From Gallionellales bacterium GWA2_60_18 (GTDB lineage Bacteria; Pseudomonadota; Gammaproteobacteria; Burkholderiales; Gallionellaceae), in contig MGWS01000028.1 in NCBI GenBank assembly GCA_001801105.1, positions 1 through 32,446 of the forward strand: DNA of 32,446 nt. The letters are read 5' to 3'. Made by a program: the position numbers and the translations under genes. Positions 9,501 through 18,515 of this stretch are shown piece after piece (the stretch's first letter is position 1; each line of letters begins with the position of its first letter). The notes beneath the pieces are model-generated. The model was not told the DNA's origin. It was given only the letters and a program-made list of their open reading frames with translations, and did not search any database.

Positions 9501-9876
9501 TCAGTTCCTCCTGTGCCTGCCGCTCGGCGCACAGCCTGGTCTGACTCTCTTCCTGCATGCGCAGCTCGAATATCAGTTTTTCGTGCAGTTCGCGCGCCAG
9601 CTGCTTCTCCAGTTCCAGCTTGGCCTGGATCGCCTCGGCCAGCTTCGTCTCTTCCCGACTCCTTGCCTCGAACTGCGCCGTCAGCTCCATCTCGGCGCGT
9701 TCACGCGCTTGGGCGACCGCACGCGCATGCGCCTCGGCACGGGCGCGTGCCGAGGCGGAAAGGTCGGCCTGGGTCTCGGCTTCGAGACGCGCGCGCGCCT
9801 CCTGGATGGCTTGCGACTCGGCGATGTATTCGTCGCTATCGTTGACGACCAGGCGGATCTTGGCTGGAGTTGACAT
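6580..9876 (-). CDS. giant Ala/Glu/Arg-rich coiled-coil protein with C-terminal membrane anchor
   Basis: This 1098-residue protein matches no enzyme family I recognise. Residues about 25-1005 are an almost unbroken Ala/Glu/Arg/Gln-rich helix. From residue 192 to 640 a basic residue falls on 28 of 33 successive 14-residue steps, usually followed four residues later by Glu or Asp, giving an Rx2AE unit of two heptads. The same spacing resumes in a shifted register at about 718-830. A basic stretch (RLRKNKS) and a hydrophobic segment (about 1015-1036, LLKAVGLAAAFAGLSVPLL) follow, then a Pro/Ala/Thr-rich tail of about 60 residues. The likely form is a long cytoplasmic rod tethered to the inner membrane, a scaffold or cytoskeleton-like element. 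The start at 9876 has AGGGG upstream. It is monocistronic. Function is unknown. Confidence 0.85.
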   Translation of the reverse strand: MSTPAKIRLVVNDSDEYIAESQAIQEARARLEAETQADLSASARARAEAHARAVAQARERAEMELTAQFEARSREETKLAEAIQAKLELEKQLARELHEKLIFELRMQEESQTRLCAERQAQEELNRRMQEEQVARAAAESKTRAERELSTLAEQQRQAEVTAQQRAETEMRVIRTTITGIEEKAVQLAMERIAAERQQQEMAEDKLRQESRLRDIAVQRTAAESEEARLVRERTDAEQAELDKISKRVEAEQRAAHAAEDRARLEQEAARLAQEKEATDRTIARAVQEKVQKEQETVALLASRASAEQAAADAASARARAEAMALGEIEARLAADRSAEQSAMARIAAERAATDLAVARKLAEDQARADADTREHTERQAYEAAKQRAEAEALARVAAERKLKAEQEAAGLSLVQAEADKGALKSQEEANILLRQAEQEAKDRLMTETMAAQAAAHRLKGERDLTVLAQQRAEAELQAARAVETKLQAETQAIELANERTAVAQEAARIAAESAAHERALLHTEQERIETEQQIEKALLEKLQAQNTALQSVQLRAEAAMAERAAAERNLDVEQTALAATQQKMQALEEASAAAEERTELARNAQLIAETQRETELRAIAEIDARMAADMDAIDADNMRIELEMRAREMAEEAERLNVQALRDAQALEEAAVRARNIAKVRADAERQALQVEEEKIRAEARAAVAFSKQVAEARLARDEAMSRAEKVAMLRIEEDRKAEQAEQARLRAEEQAVIAARQRAEASDEAERIAEQHVQDEAHLLGQEQHRIEQERELQAQTARRLRLAEEAEQAKQARIEAESLAAQAEHDKIAAEQDAMRQAEGIIETIRQQYKESIQAILAAAEQTAVEERLAAQAEQQRIQIETALQEAARERAAIEQQMEEALLRRLEEEQDLLEQQRIRLESEQRMVTETELRIGEEQQASTAAEEHLIAEQRVREAAQTRAMLEREAMLAAQQRAELEEHENERLRAQIEDSRTEVAVRQLMVRLRKNKSFGRLLKAVGLAAAFAGLSVPLLQSQVTAPEQTAEASRSIPAVQQEVAAAPVILTTAPETGLAQQPTHHPVSGELRLSDRLGAES

Positions 9877-9916
9877 GGCATTGCCCCTATTCTGACCAGC
9901 ACGCGGCGCGCACCGG

Positions 9917-9943
9917 AATTTAGACTTGTTACGATGCTGTCAA
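9917..9943 (-). promoter_or_regulatory. candidate promoter of the coiled-coil gene
   Basis: On the minus strand a perfect TTGACA (9943-9938) is followed after 15 bp by TAAATT (9922-9917), about 40 bp upstream of the ATG at 9876. The spacer is shorter than the usual 17 bp, so the call is tentative. Confidence 0.4.
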
Positions 9944-10028
9944 AATAGCAGCCCGAGGGGTGGGCAAAGGGGTGAATAGGATGGAAAAACCGGGTCATTT
10001 CGGCAGACCATTTGTTTTTCGGTTTATC

Positions 10029-10059
10029 CCGGAAATCCGCCCCCGGAAAACACCGGAAA
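10029..10059. repeat. three CCGGAAA direct repeats
   Basis: CCGGAAA occurs at 10029-10035, 10043-10049 and 10053-10059 in the gap just downstream of the deacylase gene. The spacing is 14 and then 10 bp. The rest of the 9944-10067 gap shows no gene. The role is unknown; it could be a transcript end or a protein-binding site. Confidence 0.4.
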
Positions 10060-10067
10060 ACCGCAGG

Positions 10068-11012
10068 CTACAGCCCGCTGAGTACCTTGAGATGCGCCAG
10101 CACGCTGCGCCCGAGCGCGGGCAGGTCATAACCGCCTTCCAGCGCCGAGACGATGCGTCCGCGCGCATGCTGCGCGGCGATGCGTTTCAACTCCCCGGTC
10201 ACCCAGGCATAGTCCGCCTCGGTCAGCCCGAACATCGCCATATCGTCATCGCGGTGCGCGTCGAATCCGGCCGAGACCAGCAGCAGTTCCGGCTGAAACA
10301 TCTCCAGCGCGGGCAGCCAGCGTCGCGTCACCGCTTCGCGAAATCCCTCTCCGCCGGTACCGGCCGGCAGCGGCACGTTGACGATGTGGTCGTTGCCGCT
10401 ATCCGCCCCGCAATACGGGTAGAACGGGTGCTGAAAAGTGGAGCACAGCATCACGCGCGGCTCGTCGTGAAAGATATTCTCGGTGCCGTTGCCGTGATGC
10501 ACGTCGAAATCGGCGATCGCGACACGTTGCAAGCCGTGCTGCGCCAGCGCATGCGCCGCACCGACCGCGACATTATTGAAGATGCAGAAGCCCATGGCGC
10601 GGGCGCGTTCGGCATGGTGTCCGGGCGGGCGGATGTTGCAGAAGGCGTTCTCGACCTTGCCCGCCATCACCAGGTCCACGCCCAGCACCACGGCACCTGC
10701 CGCGCGCAACGCGGCCAGATAGCTGAACGGGTTCATCGCGGTATCGCCGTCGAGCTGCACGATGCCCTGCTGCGGCGCGGCGGTCGCGATGGCATCGAGA
10801 TAGGCGGCATCATGCACGCGCAACAGTTGTTCGCGCGTCGCCTCCGGCGCCTCGTGGCGTTGCAGATAATCCAGCAGTCCGGCGGCGATCAGCTGGTCTT
10901 CGATGGCATGGATACGCGCCGGGGATTCCGGATGATGGGCGCCCATGTCGTGTTTGAGACAGAGCGGATGGGTGATGTAGGCAGTCTGCATGGCGGAGGC
11001 AGATGGGGTCAT
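10068..11012 (-). CDS. histone deacetylase/AcuC/AphA family deacylase
   Basis: This zinc-dependent amidohydrolase of about 314 residues belongs to the HDAC superfamily, which removes acetyl groups from lysines or polyamines. Family motifs are intact: NIRPPGHHA (the two catalytic histidines), ADFDVHHGNGT (zinc-binding Asp and His), VSAGFDAH (second zinc Asp) and SALEGGYD near the C-terminus. The ATG at 11012 is taken as the start. An ATG at 10991 gives the tighter family N-terminus (TAYITHPLC), and neither has a clear ribosome site. It is transcribed divergently from a Pat-type acetyltransferase 59 bp away, which favours protein-lysine deacetylation over a polyamine or acetoin role. That assignment is inference. 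Confidence 0.88.
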   Translation of the reverse strand: MTPSASAMQTAYITHPLCLKHDMGAHHPESPARIHAIEDQLIAAGLLDYLQRHEAPEATREQLLRVHDAAYLDAIATAAPQQGIVQLDGDTAMNPFSYLAALRAAGAVVLGVDLVMAGKVENAFCNIRPPGHHAERARAMGFCIFNNVAVGAAHALAQHGLQRVAIADFDVHHGNGTENIFHDEPRVMLCSTFQHPFYPYCGADSGNDHIVNVPLPAGTGGEGFREAVTRRWLPALEMFQPELLLVSAGFDAHRDDDMAMFGLTEADYAWVTGELKRIAAQHARGRIVSALEGGYDLPALGRSVLAHLKVLSGL

Positions 11013-11071
11013 GGAACACAATGTCGTGATGCTATGATACCCAACATACCATCCGAAAGAAGCTCGATATC
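11013..11071. promoter_or_regulatory. shared divergent promoter region, deacylase/acetyltransferase
   Basis: These 59 bp separate two divergent starts and must hold both promoters unless one lies inside a coding region. A TATGAT at 11033-11038 could be a plus-strand -10 element, and TATCAT on the opposite strand overlaps it. No convincing -35 boxes accompany them. GAAAGAAG near 11055-11062 may serve as the plus-strand ribosome site. Confidence 0.4.
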
Positions 11072-13750
11072 ATGGGTAAACACTATCTCAACACTCTTTT
11101 CGCACCCAAATCCGTCGCCGTGTTCGGCGCCAGCGACCGTACCGATGCGGTCGGGCAGATCGTGTTCCACAACATGCTGGAAAGCGGTTTTCAGGGCGCG
11201 CTGTATCCGATCAACACCAAGAACCCGGAAGTACAGGGCAAGCGCGCCTACGCCTCCATCGGTGACGTCGGCGAACCGGTGGAGCTGGTGGTGGTCGCCA
11301 CGCCGCCGCAGACCGTGCCCGGCATCATCGAGGATTGCGGCATCCACGGCGTCAAGGCCGCCGTCATCATCACCGCCGGATTCGGCGAGGCCGGCCCGGA
11401 AGGCACGGCGCTGGAACGCGCCCTGCTGGAAACCGCGCGCCGCTACGGCATCCGCCTGATCGGCCCCAACTGCCTCGGCATCATGCGCCCCTCCATCGGC
11501 CTCAACGCCACCTTCAACAAGGGCGGCGCGAATACCGGCCACATCGCCTTCGTCTCCCAGTCCGGCGCATTGTGCACCGCGATCCTCGACTGGGCGCAGA
11601 GCAACGATGTCGGCTTTTCCAGCGTGATCTCGATGGGCTCGTCCACCGATGTGGATTTCGGCGAGATCCTCGATTACCTGGTGTCCGACCCCGACACCCA
11701 CAGCATCCTGATGTACATCGAGGGCATCCGCAACGCGCGCAGTTTCATGAGCGCGCTGCGCGCCGCGGCGCGCATCAAGCCGGTGATCCTGGTCAAAGTG
11801 GGGCGCCATGCCGCCGGCTCGAAGGCGGCGATGTCGCACACCGCCTCGCTGGTCGGCGCGGACGACGTGTTCGACGCGGCGGTCAGCCGCGTCGGCGTGG
11901 TGAGGGTGCAGACCATCACGCAGTTATTCACCGCCGCCAAGGCGCTGTCGTGCGGCTTCCGTCCGGTCGGCAACCGTCTCGCCATCGTCACCAACGGCGG
12001 CGGGCCGGGCGTGATGGCGACCGACCGCGCCGTCGACCTCGGGCTTTCCATCGCCACCCTGTCGGACGCCACCATCGAATACCTCAACCAGCACCTGCCG
12101 CCGAACTGGCCGCACGCCAACCCGGTGGACATCATCGGCGACGCCCAGGCCGATCGTTACCATCACGCCATCAAGGCCTGCCTGGAGGACGACAACGTGG
12201 ACGGCGTGCTGGCCATCCTCACGCCGCAGGCGATGACCAAGCCGCTGGAATCGGCGCAGGCGCTGATAGACCTTGCCGACAGCCACAGCAAACCGCTGTT
12301 GACCTGCTGGATGGGCGAGAGCCAGGTCGCGGAGGCACGCGACGCCTTCTCCAGGGCGCATCGCCCCCACTTCCGCACGCCCGAACCGGCGGTGGAAGTG
12401 TTCTCGCACCTGTCCGCCTATTACCGCAACCAGAAGCTGCTGATGCAGATGCCGGGGCCGTTCTCCCATCACGTCGAGCCGGACGTGGAAAGCGCGCGCC
12501 TGATCATCGAGGGCGCGATGCAGGAACACCGCAAGGTGCTGTCCGAGATGGAATCCAAGGCGCTGCTCTCCGCTTTTCATATCCCGGTGGCGCGCACCAT
12601 GGTCGCGCACTCGCCCAACGAGGCACTGCTGATCGCGCAGCAGCTCGGCTTCCCGGTAGCGATGAAGGTCAATTCGCCCGACATCACGCACAAGAGCGAT
12701 GCCGGCGGCGTGCTGCTCAACCTGAACAATGCCCACGAGGTGCGCGCCGCCTATCAGCACATCATCGACAGCGTCGCGCGCAACCGCCCGAACGCGGCCA
12801 TGGACGGCGTCTCCATCGAGCCGATGATCGTCAAGCCGAACGGGCGCGAGCTGATGATCGGCGTCACCAGCGACCCGGTGTTCGGGCCAGTGATCACCTT
12901 CGGCGCGGGCGGCACTGCGGTCGAGATCATGGGCGACCGTGCCGTCGCCCTGCCGCCGCTGAACAACTTCCTGGCGCGGGAACTGATTCGGGATACCCGC
13001 ATCGCCAAGATGCTGGGCGCGTTCCGCAACATGCCCCCGGCCGACATGGAAGCGCTGGGGGACGTGCTGCTGCGCGTGTCCGAGATGGTGTGCGAACTGC
13101 CGCTGCTCAAGGAGATGGATATCAATCCGCTGATCCTGGACGAGAACGGCGCATTGGCCGCCGATGCGCGCGTGGTGGTGGAATACCGCGCGCCCAGCGC
13201 GGACCGCTACGCGCACATGGCCATCCATCCCTATCCCACCCAACTGGTGAGCCAGTGGCAGCTCGCCGACGGCACCGACATCACCATCCGCCCGATCCGC
13301 CCGGAGGATGCCGACCTGGTGAAGCGCTTCGTGCACGACCTGTCGGAAGAATCCAGATACTTCCGCTTCATGAACAGCGTGCAGGAACTCACCGAGACCA
13401 TGCTGGTGCGTTTCACCCAGCTCGACTACAGCCGCGAGATGGCGCTGATCGCCGTGTCGGAAGAACAGGGCACCGAGACCGAACTCGGCGTCGCGCGCTA
13501 CAGCATGAACCCCGACGGCGACACCTGCGAATTCGCGCTGGTCGTGGCCGACCGCATCCAGGGCAAGGGGCTGGGGCAGAAACTCATGGTCTCGCTGATG
13601 GAAGCGGCACGCGCCAAGGGACTGTCGGTGATCGAAGGCGAAGTGCTGACCAACAACCACAAGATGCTGAAACTGATGGCACGCCTCGGCTTCGACAGCA
13701 AGATCAGCAACGAGGATCAGGGCATCATGAAGGTGAGCAAGCGGTTATAG
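11072..13750 (+). CDS. Pat-type protein acetyltransferase (ADP-forming acyl-CoA synthetase-like + GNAT)
   Basis: This 892-residue protein has the architecture of Pat/YfiQ enzymes, which acetylate lysines of acetyl-CoA synthetase and other metabolic enzymes. The order is a CoA-binding Rossmann domain (VAVFGASDR, 15-23), a succinyl-CoA-ligase-like domain (NPVDIIGDAQ), an ATP-grasp domain (about 490-700, with KVNSPDITHKSDAGGV and GPVITFGAGG), and a C-terminal GNAT domain (about 730-890). The GNAT acetyl-CoA loop is QGKGLGQKLM. Unlike E. coli YfiQ as I recall it, the synthetase half keeps the active-site histidine (MSHTASLVG), so true acyl-CoA synthetase activity is possible as well. The divergent neighbour is a deacylase. 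A Pat-like role is likely; the substrate is unknown. Confidence 0.9.
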   Translation: MGKHYLNTLFAPKSVAVFGASDRTDAVGQIVFHNMLESGFQGALYPINTKNPEVQGKRAYASIGDVGEPVELVVVATPPQTVPGIIEDCGIHGVKAAVIITAGFGEAGPEGTALERALLETARRYGIRLIGPNCLGIMRPSIGLNATFNKGGANTGHIAFVSQSGALCTAILDWAQSNDVGFSSVISMGSSTDVDFGEILDYLVSDPDTHSILMYIEGIRNARSFMSALRAAARIKPVILVKVGRHAAGSKAAMSHTASLVGADDVFDAAVSRVGVVRVQTITQLFTAAKALSCGFRPVGNRLAIVTNGGGPGVMATDRAVDLGLSIATLSDATIEYLNQHLPPNWPHANPVDIIGDAQADRYHHAIKACLEDDNVDGVLAILTPQAMTKPLESAQALIDLADSHSKPLLTCWMGESQVAEARDAFSRAHRPHFRTPEPAVEVFSHLSAYYRNQKLLMQMPGPFSHHVEPDVESARLIIEGAMQEHRKVLSEMESKALLSAFHIPVARTMVAHSPNEALLIAQQLGFPVAMKVNSPDITHKSDAGGVLLNLNNAHEVRAAYQHIIDSVARNRPNAAMDGVSIEPMIVKPNGRELMIGVTSDPVFGPVITFGAGGTAVEIMGDRAVALPPLNNFLARELIRDTRIAKMLGAFRNMPPADMEALGDVLLRVSEMVCELPLLKEMDINPLILDENGALAADARVVVEYRAPSADRYAHMAIHPYPTQLVSQWQLADGTDITIRPIRPEDADLVKRFVHDLSEESRYFRFMNSVQELTETMLVRFTQLDYSREMALIAVSEEQGTETELGVARYSMNPDGDTCEFALVVADRIQGKGLGQKLMVSLMEAARAKGLSVIEGEVLTNNHKMLKLMARLGFDSKISNEDQGIMKVSKRL

Positions 13751-13775
13751 CAGCTTGCTTGAGAGAGAAGTTTTT

Positions 13776-13828
13776 TGTAGGAGCGGCGGCAGCCGCGAAT
13801 GAAAATCGCGCCTTCCGGCGCTCCTACA
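13776..13828. repeat. REP-like palindromic element
   Basis: TGTAGGAGCG at 13776-13785 is matched by the inverted CGCTCCTACA at 13819-13828. Between them lie a GCGGCAGCCGC hairpin and an ATCGCGCCTTCCGGCG arm. The GTAGGAGCGGC...GCCGCGAA core resembles Pseudomonas-type REP sequences, here as an inverted pair. It lies between two convergent genes (13750 and 13895) and may end transcription from both sides. The rest of the 13751-13894 gap is featureless. Confidence 0.7.
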
Positions 13829-13894
13829 TTCATAGCCATCATCTCGCGTCAGGTTGGAGCAAAAAATTGGAGCGCTCTGCGCTTCATGCATCGG

Positions 13895-16800
13895 CTACAT
13901 CCGTCCGCGCACGAACGCCTCGAACTCTCCGGGCGGGACGGGTCTGCTGAAGTGGAAACCCTGCACCTCGTCGCAGCCCTGCTCGCGCAGGAAGGCCAGT
14001 TGATCTTCGGTCTCCACCCCCTCGGCGATGGTCTGCATGCCCAGGCTGTTCGCCAGGCTGATGATGGCGCCGACGATGGCGCGGTCTTCCGGATCGACGG
14101 TGATGTCGCGCACGAACGACTGGTCGATCTTGAGCTTGTACACTTGGAAGCGCTTGAGGTAGCTCAATGAGGAGTAGCCGGTGCCGAAGTCGTCGATCGA
14201 CATGCGGATGCCGCGCGCATGCAGGTCGTCCATCACCGCGATGGCGGCGAGCGGATCGTCCATGGTGACGCTCTCGGTCAGTTCCAGCTCCAGATACTGC
14301 GGCGCCAACTCCTCCTCGTCGAGTATCCGCGTCACCAGTTCGGGCAAGCGGGAGTGGCGGAACTGCGCCGCCGACAGGTTGACCGCAATGATCATCGGCG
14401 GCAGCCCGGCATCCATCCAGGCCTTCATCTGGCGCACCGCGGTGCGCAGCACCCATTCGCCGATCGCCAGTATCTGGCCGCTGTTCTCCGCCACGGGGAT
14501 GAACTCGGCCGGAGAGATCATGCCCAGCTCGGGATGCACCCAGCGCAGCAGGGCTTCCGCTCCGATGACGCGCCCCCCTTGCATCGCCAGCTGGGGCTGG
14601 TAATGCAGCCAGAGCTGCTCCCGCTCCAGCGCATGGCGCAGGGCGTTCTCCAGTTGCAGGATGCGCGCCGAATGCGCCTGCATCTCCGGGGTGAAGAAAC
14701 GGAAGGCGTTGCGCCCGTCGCGCTTGGCGCGATACATGGCGGCGTCGGCATTGCGCGACAGCGCATCGAAGTCATCGCCGTCGCCGGGATACATGGCGAT
14801 GCCGATCGAGGGCGTGACGACCAGTTCGTTGGAATCGATGGTGAACACGCGCGAAACCTCTTCGAGCAGCTTTTCCGCCACGTGCGCCGCGCCGTCGGCA
14901 TCGGCATCCGGCAGCAGCACGATGAATTCGTCGCCGCCCTGGCGCGACACCGTATCCTCGACGCGTATCGCGGATTCGATGCGGCGCGCCACCTCGACCA
15001 GCAACCGGTCGCCGATATGGTGCCCCAGCGTATCGTTGACGTTCTTGAAGTTGTCCAGGTCGACGAACAGCAGCGCCAGCTGCTTGCGCTTGCGCTGCGC
15101 CATGCTGAGGGCGTGCATGGCGCGGTCGTTGAGCAGCGCGCGGTTCGGCAGCCCGGTCAGCGCATCGAAATGGGCCATGCGCTGGATGCGCTCCTCGGCC
15201 TCCTTGTGCTCGGTGATGTCCTCGAACACCGCGATGAAATGTTCGACCTTGCCTTCCGTGCCGAGAATGCGGCTGATCGTCAGCCATTCCGGGTAGACGT
15301 GGCCGTCCTTGCGGCGGTTCCATATCTCGCCCTGCCAGTGGCCGGTACTGAGGATGGAATCCCACATGACGCGGTAGAACTCCTTGTCGTGGCGCCCGGA
15401 TTGCAAGACGCGCGGATTCTTCCCCAGCACTTCGGTCTCGCTGTAGCCGGTGATCGCGCTGAACGCCTGATTGACGCGGATGATGTTGCCCTTGCCGTCG
15501 GTGATGGTGATCCCTTCCTTGCCGCGCTCGAACACCTCGGCGGCCAGCCGGAGTTTCATGTCGCGCTCGAACCCGTCCAGCGCGTAGCTGAGGTCCGTCC
15601 CCATCTCCTCCAGCAACTTGCGCGCATCCTCGTCGAAGGCATTGACCTCGCTCGCATACAGGTTGAAGGAACCGACGACCGCACCGTTTCTGTGCAGCGG
15701 CAGCGCGGCCACGGCGCCCCAGCCGAAGCGGACGGCACCCTCATGCCAGGGCGTGGCAAGCGGGTCATGCAGGAAATCCTGAAACCACACCGGATGGTTC
15801 TCACGGATCGCCGTGCCGACCGGGCCGCGCCCGTGCGGATCGGCGGCGTCCGCCGTGATATTGATGTCCTCCAGATATTCGAGCCCGCTGCCGTAACTGG
15901 CCACCGGCCTGACCTTCATGCTCGCCTCATCCAGCAGCCCGACCCACGCCATCTTCATGCCGCCGAACTGCACCACGTCGCGGCAGACCTGCGGGAACAG
16001 AACCGCCTCGCTGTTGCAGCGCACGATGGCCTGGTTGCACTCGCTCAGCGCGGCATAGAGATTGGTCAGGCGCTGCACCCTGGCTTCGGCGGTCTTGCGC
16101 GCGGTGATGTCGCGGAAACTCCAGACCCGGCCGACCGGGTTCCCGTCGAGCAGCTGCGGCGACGAATAGCGCTCGATGATCCTGCCGTCGCGGAACTTCA
16201 GTATATCGAAAGAATGTGCATCCGGCGAAGCGTAGAGCTCACGCACCTTGTGGATGAACCCGTCCGGGTCTTCCAACTGATCCAGCACATAGGACAGCGC
16301 TGCGTTATCGTCCTTCGCGGAGATGATTTCCTGCGGTATCTTCCACAAATCGATGAACTGCTGGTTCTGCAACTCGATCTTTCCCTCAGGGTTCACCACC
16401 AGAATGGCATCTGTCGTGGATTCGATGGTCGCCCGCAGCAAAGACTGGTTTTGTGCGATTTGTGCCTCGGAGCGTCTGCGCGCGGTGATGTCGCGATCGA
16501 CGCCGCGATAGCCGAGCAGTTCTCCGCTTGCATCCAGGATCGGTGTGCCGTTGGTGAGCGTGATGTGCGCTGCACCATCCTTGCCCAGCACAGTGTTTTC
16601 AAGATCGGTGAACGGCACCTTCGCTGCGGCGATGCCGGCGAACTCCGCCGCGACCCGCCGCGCTTCGTCCGGCGCCATGAAATCGAACGGGGTCTTGCCC
16701 AGGACTTCCTCCGGCATATACCCCAGCAGCGCCTTCACCCCCTCCGAAACAAAGGTATAGCGTCCTGCGGCGTCCACCTCCCATATCCAGTCGGCAGACA

Positions 16801-18373
16801 CCATCGCAACGTCGCGGAAACGCTGCTCGCTCTGGCGCAGTTCCTCTTCCGCCCGCTTGCGCGCGTTGATGCTCATGCCGGTGCCGCGCAGCCCCAGCAA
16901 CTTGCCGTTCCCGTCGCTGAAGGGCGCGCCGTAGACCTCCTCCCACAGCACCTCACCGGACCGGGTGATGTCGCGATGCTGCAACCTGAATGGCACATTG
17001 TCGGCAATGGCGCGCTTGACGATCTCGCCGACCGGCTGGAGATCCTCCTGCGGCATGAATTCCATCGGCCTATGGCCGAGCAACTCCTCCGGCGTGTAAC
17101 CCTTGACCTGGGCCGACTGGCCGGACACATAGGTATAGACCAGGTCGGGATCGACCTCCCACAGGTAGGCGCCCGATGCGTTGCTGATGTTGTGGAAGCG
17201 CTGTTCGCTGGTTGCCAGTTGTTGCGTCCGCTGCGCCACCAGCATATCGAGGGACTGTTTGTGTGCGCGCAGTTCGGCCAGCAGCTTCGCCAGATAGCCC
17301 ATCAGTATGCTGAACAATAGCCCCAGCGCCAGCTTGAGCTTCAGCCCGAGCGGGTCGCCCCAGCCCGCGACCGGAGCGATGCCGAGCGTCCAGCTACCGT
17401 TGGGCAACTCGAAGGAGAACTCCGCCGGATCGCGTGGCGCACCGCCGCCGGAACTCGCGATGATCTGGCGCTGGCCGGTATCGGGATGGATGCGCCACAG
17501 CTCATAGGTGCGGCCTTCCTGTGTCAGCCTTTCGAGCACCGCTTCGTCCAGGCCTTGCGGGAAACGGATCAGTACATTGGTAAAGCCCCAGAACGCGGAC
17601 TTGTCGTTGCTGCCGTCGAGGTATACCGGCAACCGTCCGACCGCACCCAGCCCACCCTGGATCAGTTCGAACGGCCCGGCCAGCGTGAGCTTGCCGGTGT
17701 CGCGCGCGAGGAAGGCTTCCCTGTTGCGCGCCGGATCCTGCAACAGATTGTGGCCGATGGCCTTTTCGTTGCCGGCCAGCGGCACGATGCGCTGCACGAT
17801 GCCGCCCGGTGCCAGTTGCAGCGAGGCCGCGCCCGGATAGAACGGCAACATCTCGCCGGCGACTTTATCAAAATCGGGGATATCGCCCTTGCCCTCGCGC
17901 ACCAGCGCCGCCAGCGCATAAGTAGCTGACAGGGCGCGCTCGATGTTGCGCTGGATCGCATGGGCGTGGGTGGCGGCATTGAAAGAAAATTCGGCGCGCA
18001 ATGCCAGCATGCGCTGGCGCTCGGATTCCATGATCAGCAGCGAGGCTGCGCCGCTTGCAATCAGGAACGTGACGGCCACAATCACTATTCGCCGGCGCGG
18101 CGCAAGGGGCGGCACGGCGGCGGAAGGCTCGCCGGGCACGGCGAGGCGTCGCGCCAGCAGGAACACCAGCACGCCGGTGACCGCCACGAACAGCAGCCCC
18201 TTGGCGATCTCGATACGGCTCTGGAGCACCGGATCGGAAACGCTGACGGCTAACAGATAGCCGGACAATATGATCCACAGCGAAGCGAACACCGCATAGC
18301 GCAACGCGATGCCTGCGGGGGTGAGACGACCCGGCGTCGTGTCAGGCTGCGGCATTCCGGGAGGCTGGGTCAT
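13895..18373 (-). CDS. membrane CHASE-PAS(4)-GAF-GGDEF-EAL c-di-GMP sensor enzyme
   Basis: This 1492-residue receptor makes or degrades cyclic-di-GMP in response to several inputs. Two helices (about 21-45 and 57-75) are followed by TM3 (about 95-115), a periplasmic CHASE-like domain (about 120-340) and TM4 (about 344-366). The cytoplasmic part has PAS domains at about 389-505, 519-635 and 644-760, a GAF domain (about 774-925), another PAS (about 944-1060), GGDEF (about 1064-1225) and EAL (about 1240-1490). Both catalytic signatures look intact: RQGGDEF near 1147, and EALLRW near 1274 with [28 protein letters not shown] and AEGVET. Net activity cannot be read from sequence. It starts 142 bp downstream of glgP with only a weak ribosome site. 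Confidence 0.9.
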   Translation of the reverse strand: MTQPPGMPQPDTTPGRLTPAGIALRYAVFASLWIILSGYLLAVSVSDPVLQSRIEIAKGLLFVAVTGVLVFLLARRLAVPGEPSAAVPPLAPRRRIVIVAVTFLIASGAASLLIMESERQRMLALRAEFSFNAATHAHAIQRNIERALSATYALAALVREGKGDIPDFDKVAGEMLPFYPGAASLQLAPGGIVQRIVPLAGNEKAIGHNLLQDPARNREAFLARDTGKLTLAGPFELIQGGLGAVGRLPVYLDGSNDKSAFWGFTNVLIRFPQGLDEAVLERLTQEGRTYELWRIHPDTGQRQIIASSGGGAPRDPAEFSFELPNGSWTLGIAPVAGWGDPLGLKLKLALGLLFSILMGYLAKLLAELRAHKQSLDMLVAQRTQQLATSEQRFHNISNASGAYLWEVDPDLVYTYVSGQSAQVKGYTPEELLGHRPMEFMPQEDLQPVGEIVKRAIADNVPFRLQHRDITRSGEVLWEEVYGAPFSDGNGKLLGLRGTGMSINARKRAEEELRQSEQRFRDVAMVSADWIWEVDAAGRYTFVSEGVKALLGYMPEEVLGKTPFDFMAPDEARRVAAEFAGIAAAKVPFTDLENTVLGKDGAAHITLTNGTPILDASGELLGYRGVDRDITARRRSEAQIAQNQSLLRATIESTTDAILVVNPEGKIELQNQQFIDLWKIPQEIISAKDDNAALSYVLDQLEDPDGFIHKVRELYASPDAHSFDILKFRDGRIIERYSSPQLLDGNPVGRVWSFRDITARKTAEARVQRLTNLYAALSECNQAIVRCNSEAVLFPQVCRDVVQFGGMKMAWVGLLDEASMKVRPVASYGSGLEYLEDINITADAADPHGRGPVGTAIRENHPVWFQDFLHDPLATPWHEGAVRFGWGAVAALPLHRNGAVVGSFNLYASEVNAFDEDARKLLEEMGTDLSYALDGFERDMKLRLAAEVFERGKEGITITDGKGNIIRVNQAFSAITGYSETEVLGKNPRVLQSGRHDKEFYRVMWDSILSTGHWQGEIWNRRKDGHVYPEWLTISRILGTEGKVEHFIAVFEDITEHKEAEERIQRMAHFDALTGLPNRALLNDRAMHALSMAQRKRKQLALLFVDLDNFKNVNDTLGHHIGDRLLVEVARRIESAIRVEDTVSRQGGDEFIVLLPDADADGAAHVAEKLLEEVSRVFTIDSNELVVTPSIGIAMYPGDGDDFDALSRNADAAMYRAKRDGRNAFRFFTPEMQAHSARILQLENALRHALEREQLWLHYQPQLAMQGGRVIGAEALLRWVHPELGMISPAEFIPVAENSGQILAIGEWVLRTAVRQMKAWMDAGLPPMIIAVNLSAAQFRHSRLPELVTRILDEEELAPQYLELELTESVTMDDPLAAIAVMDDLHARGIRMSIDDFGTGYSSLSYLKRFQVYKLKIDQSFVRDITVDPEDRAIVGAIISLANSLGMQTIAEGVETEDQLAFLREQGCDEVQGFHFSRPVPPGEFEAFVRGRM

Positions 18374-18492
18374 CGGAGTATTTTCCGGTTGGCAATAGGG
18401 GAATTCTATGCGTCCCGGTTCAATGTATCAATCCGGATTCGTCAATCCTCCGAAAAAACCGGAATGAAACGATCACTCGCGGGTTGCCTGCC

Positions 18493-18510
18493 CATCCCGA
18501 AGGCGGGATG
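18493..18510 (-). terminator. hairpin after glgP
   Basis: CATCCCG/CGGGATG forms a perfect 7-bp stem with a 4-base loop, 5 bp past the glgP stop. No T-run follows on the minus strand, so it may be an attenuating or RNA-stabilising hairpin instead of a strong intrinsic terminator. The rest of the gap up to the sensor gene holds no gene. Confidence 0.45.
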
Positions 18511-18515
18511 AATGA

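Noticed and set aside
8041..9873. Long open frame opposite the coiled-coil gene (610 codons, plus strand)
   Set aside because: Its Leu/Gly/Arg-rich translation is the mirror of GC-rich coiled-coil codons, with no domain, ribosome site or independent signal. Several other plus-strand frames in 6631-9895 are likewise open for the same reason.
11335..13950. 871-codon frame inside the acetyltransferase gene
   Set aside because: It lies in another frame of a gene with clear domains. The Arg/His/Gly-rich product is typical of a shifted frame in GC-rich DNA.
14219..17320. 1033-codon plus-strand frame opposite the sensor gene
   Set aside because: It is antisense to well-recognised PAS, GAF, GGDEF and EAL domains, and the translation is His/Arg/Asp-rich without family motifs.
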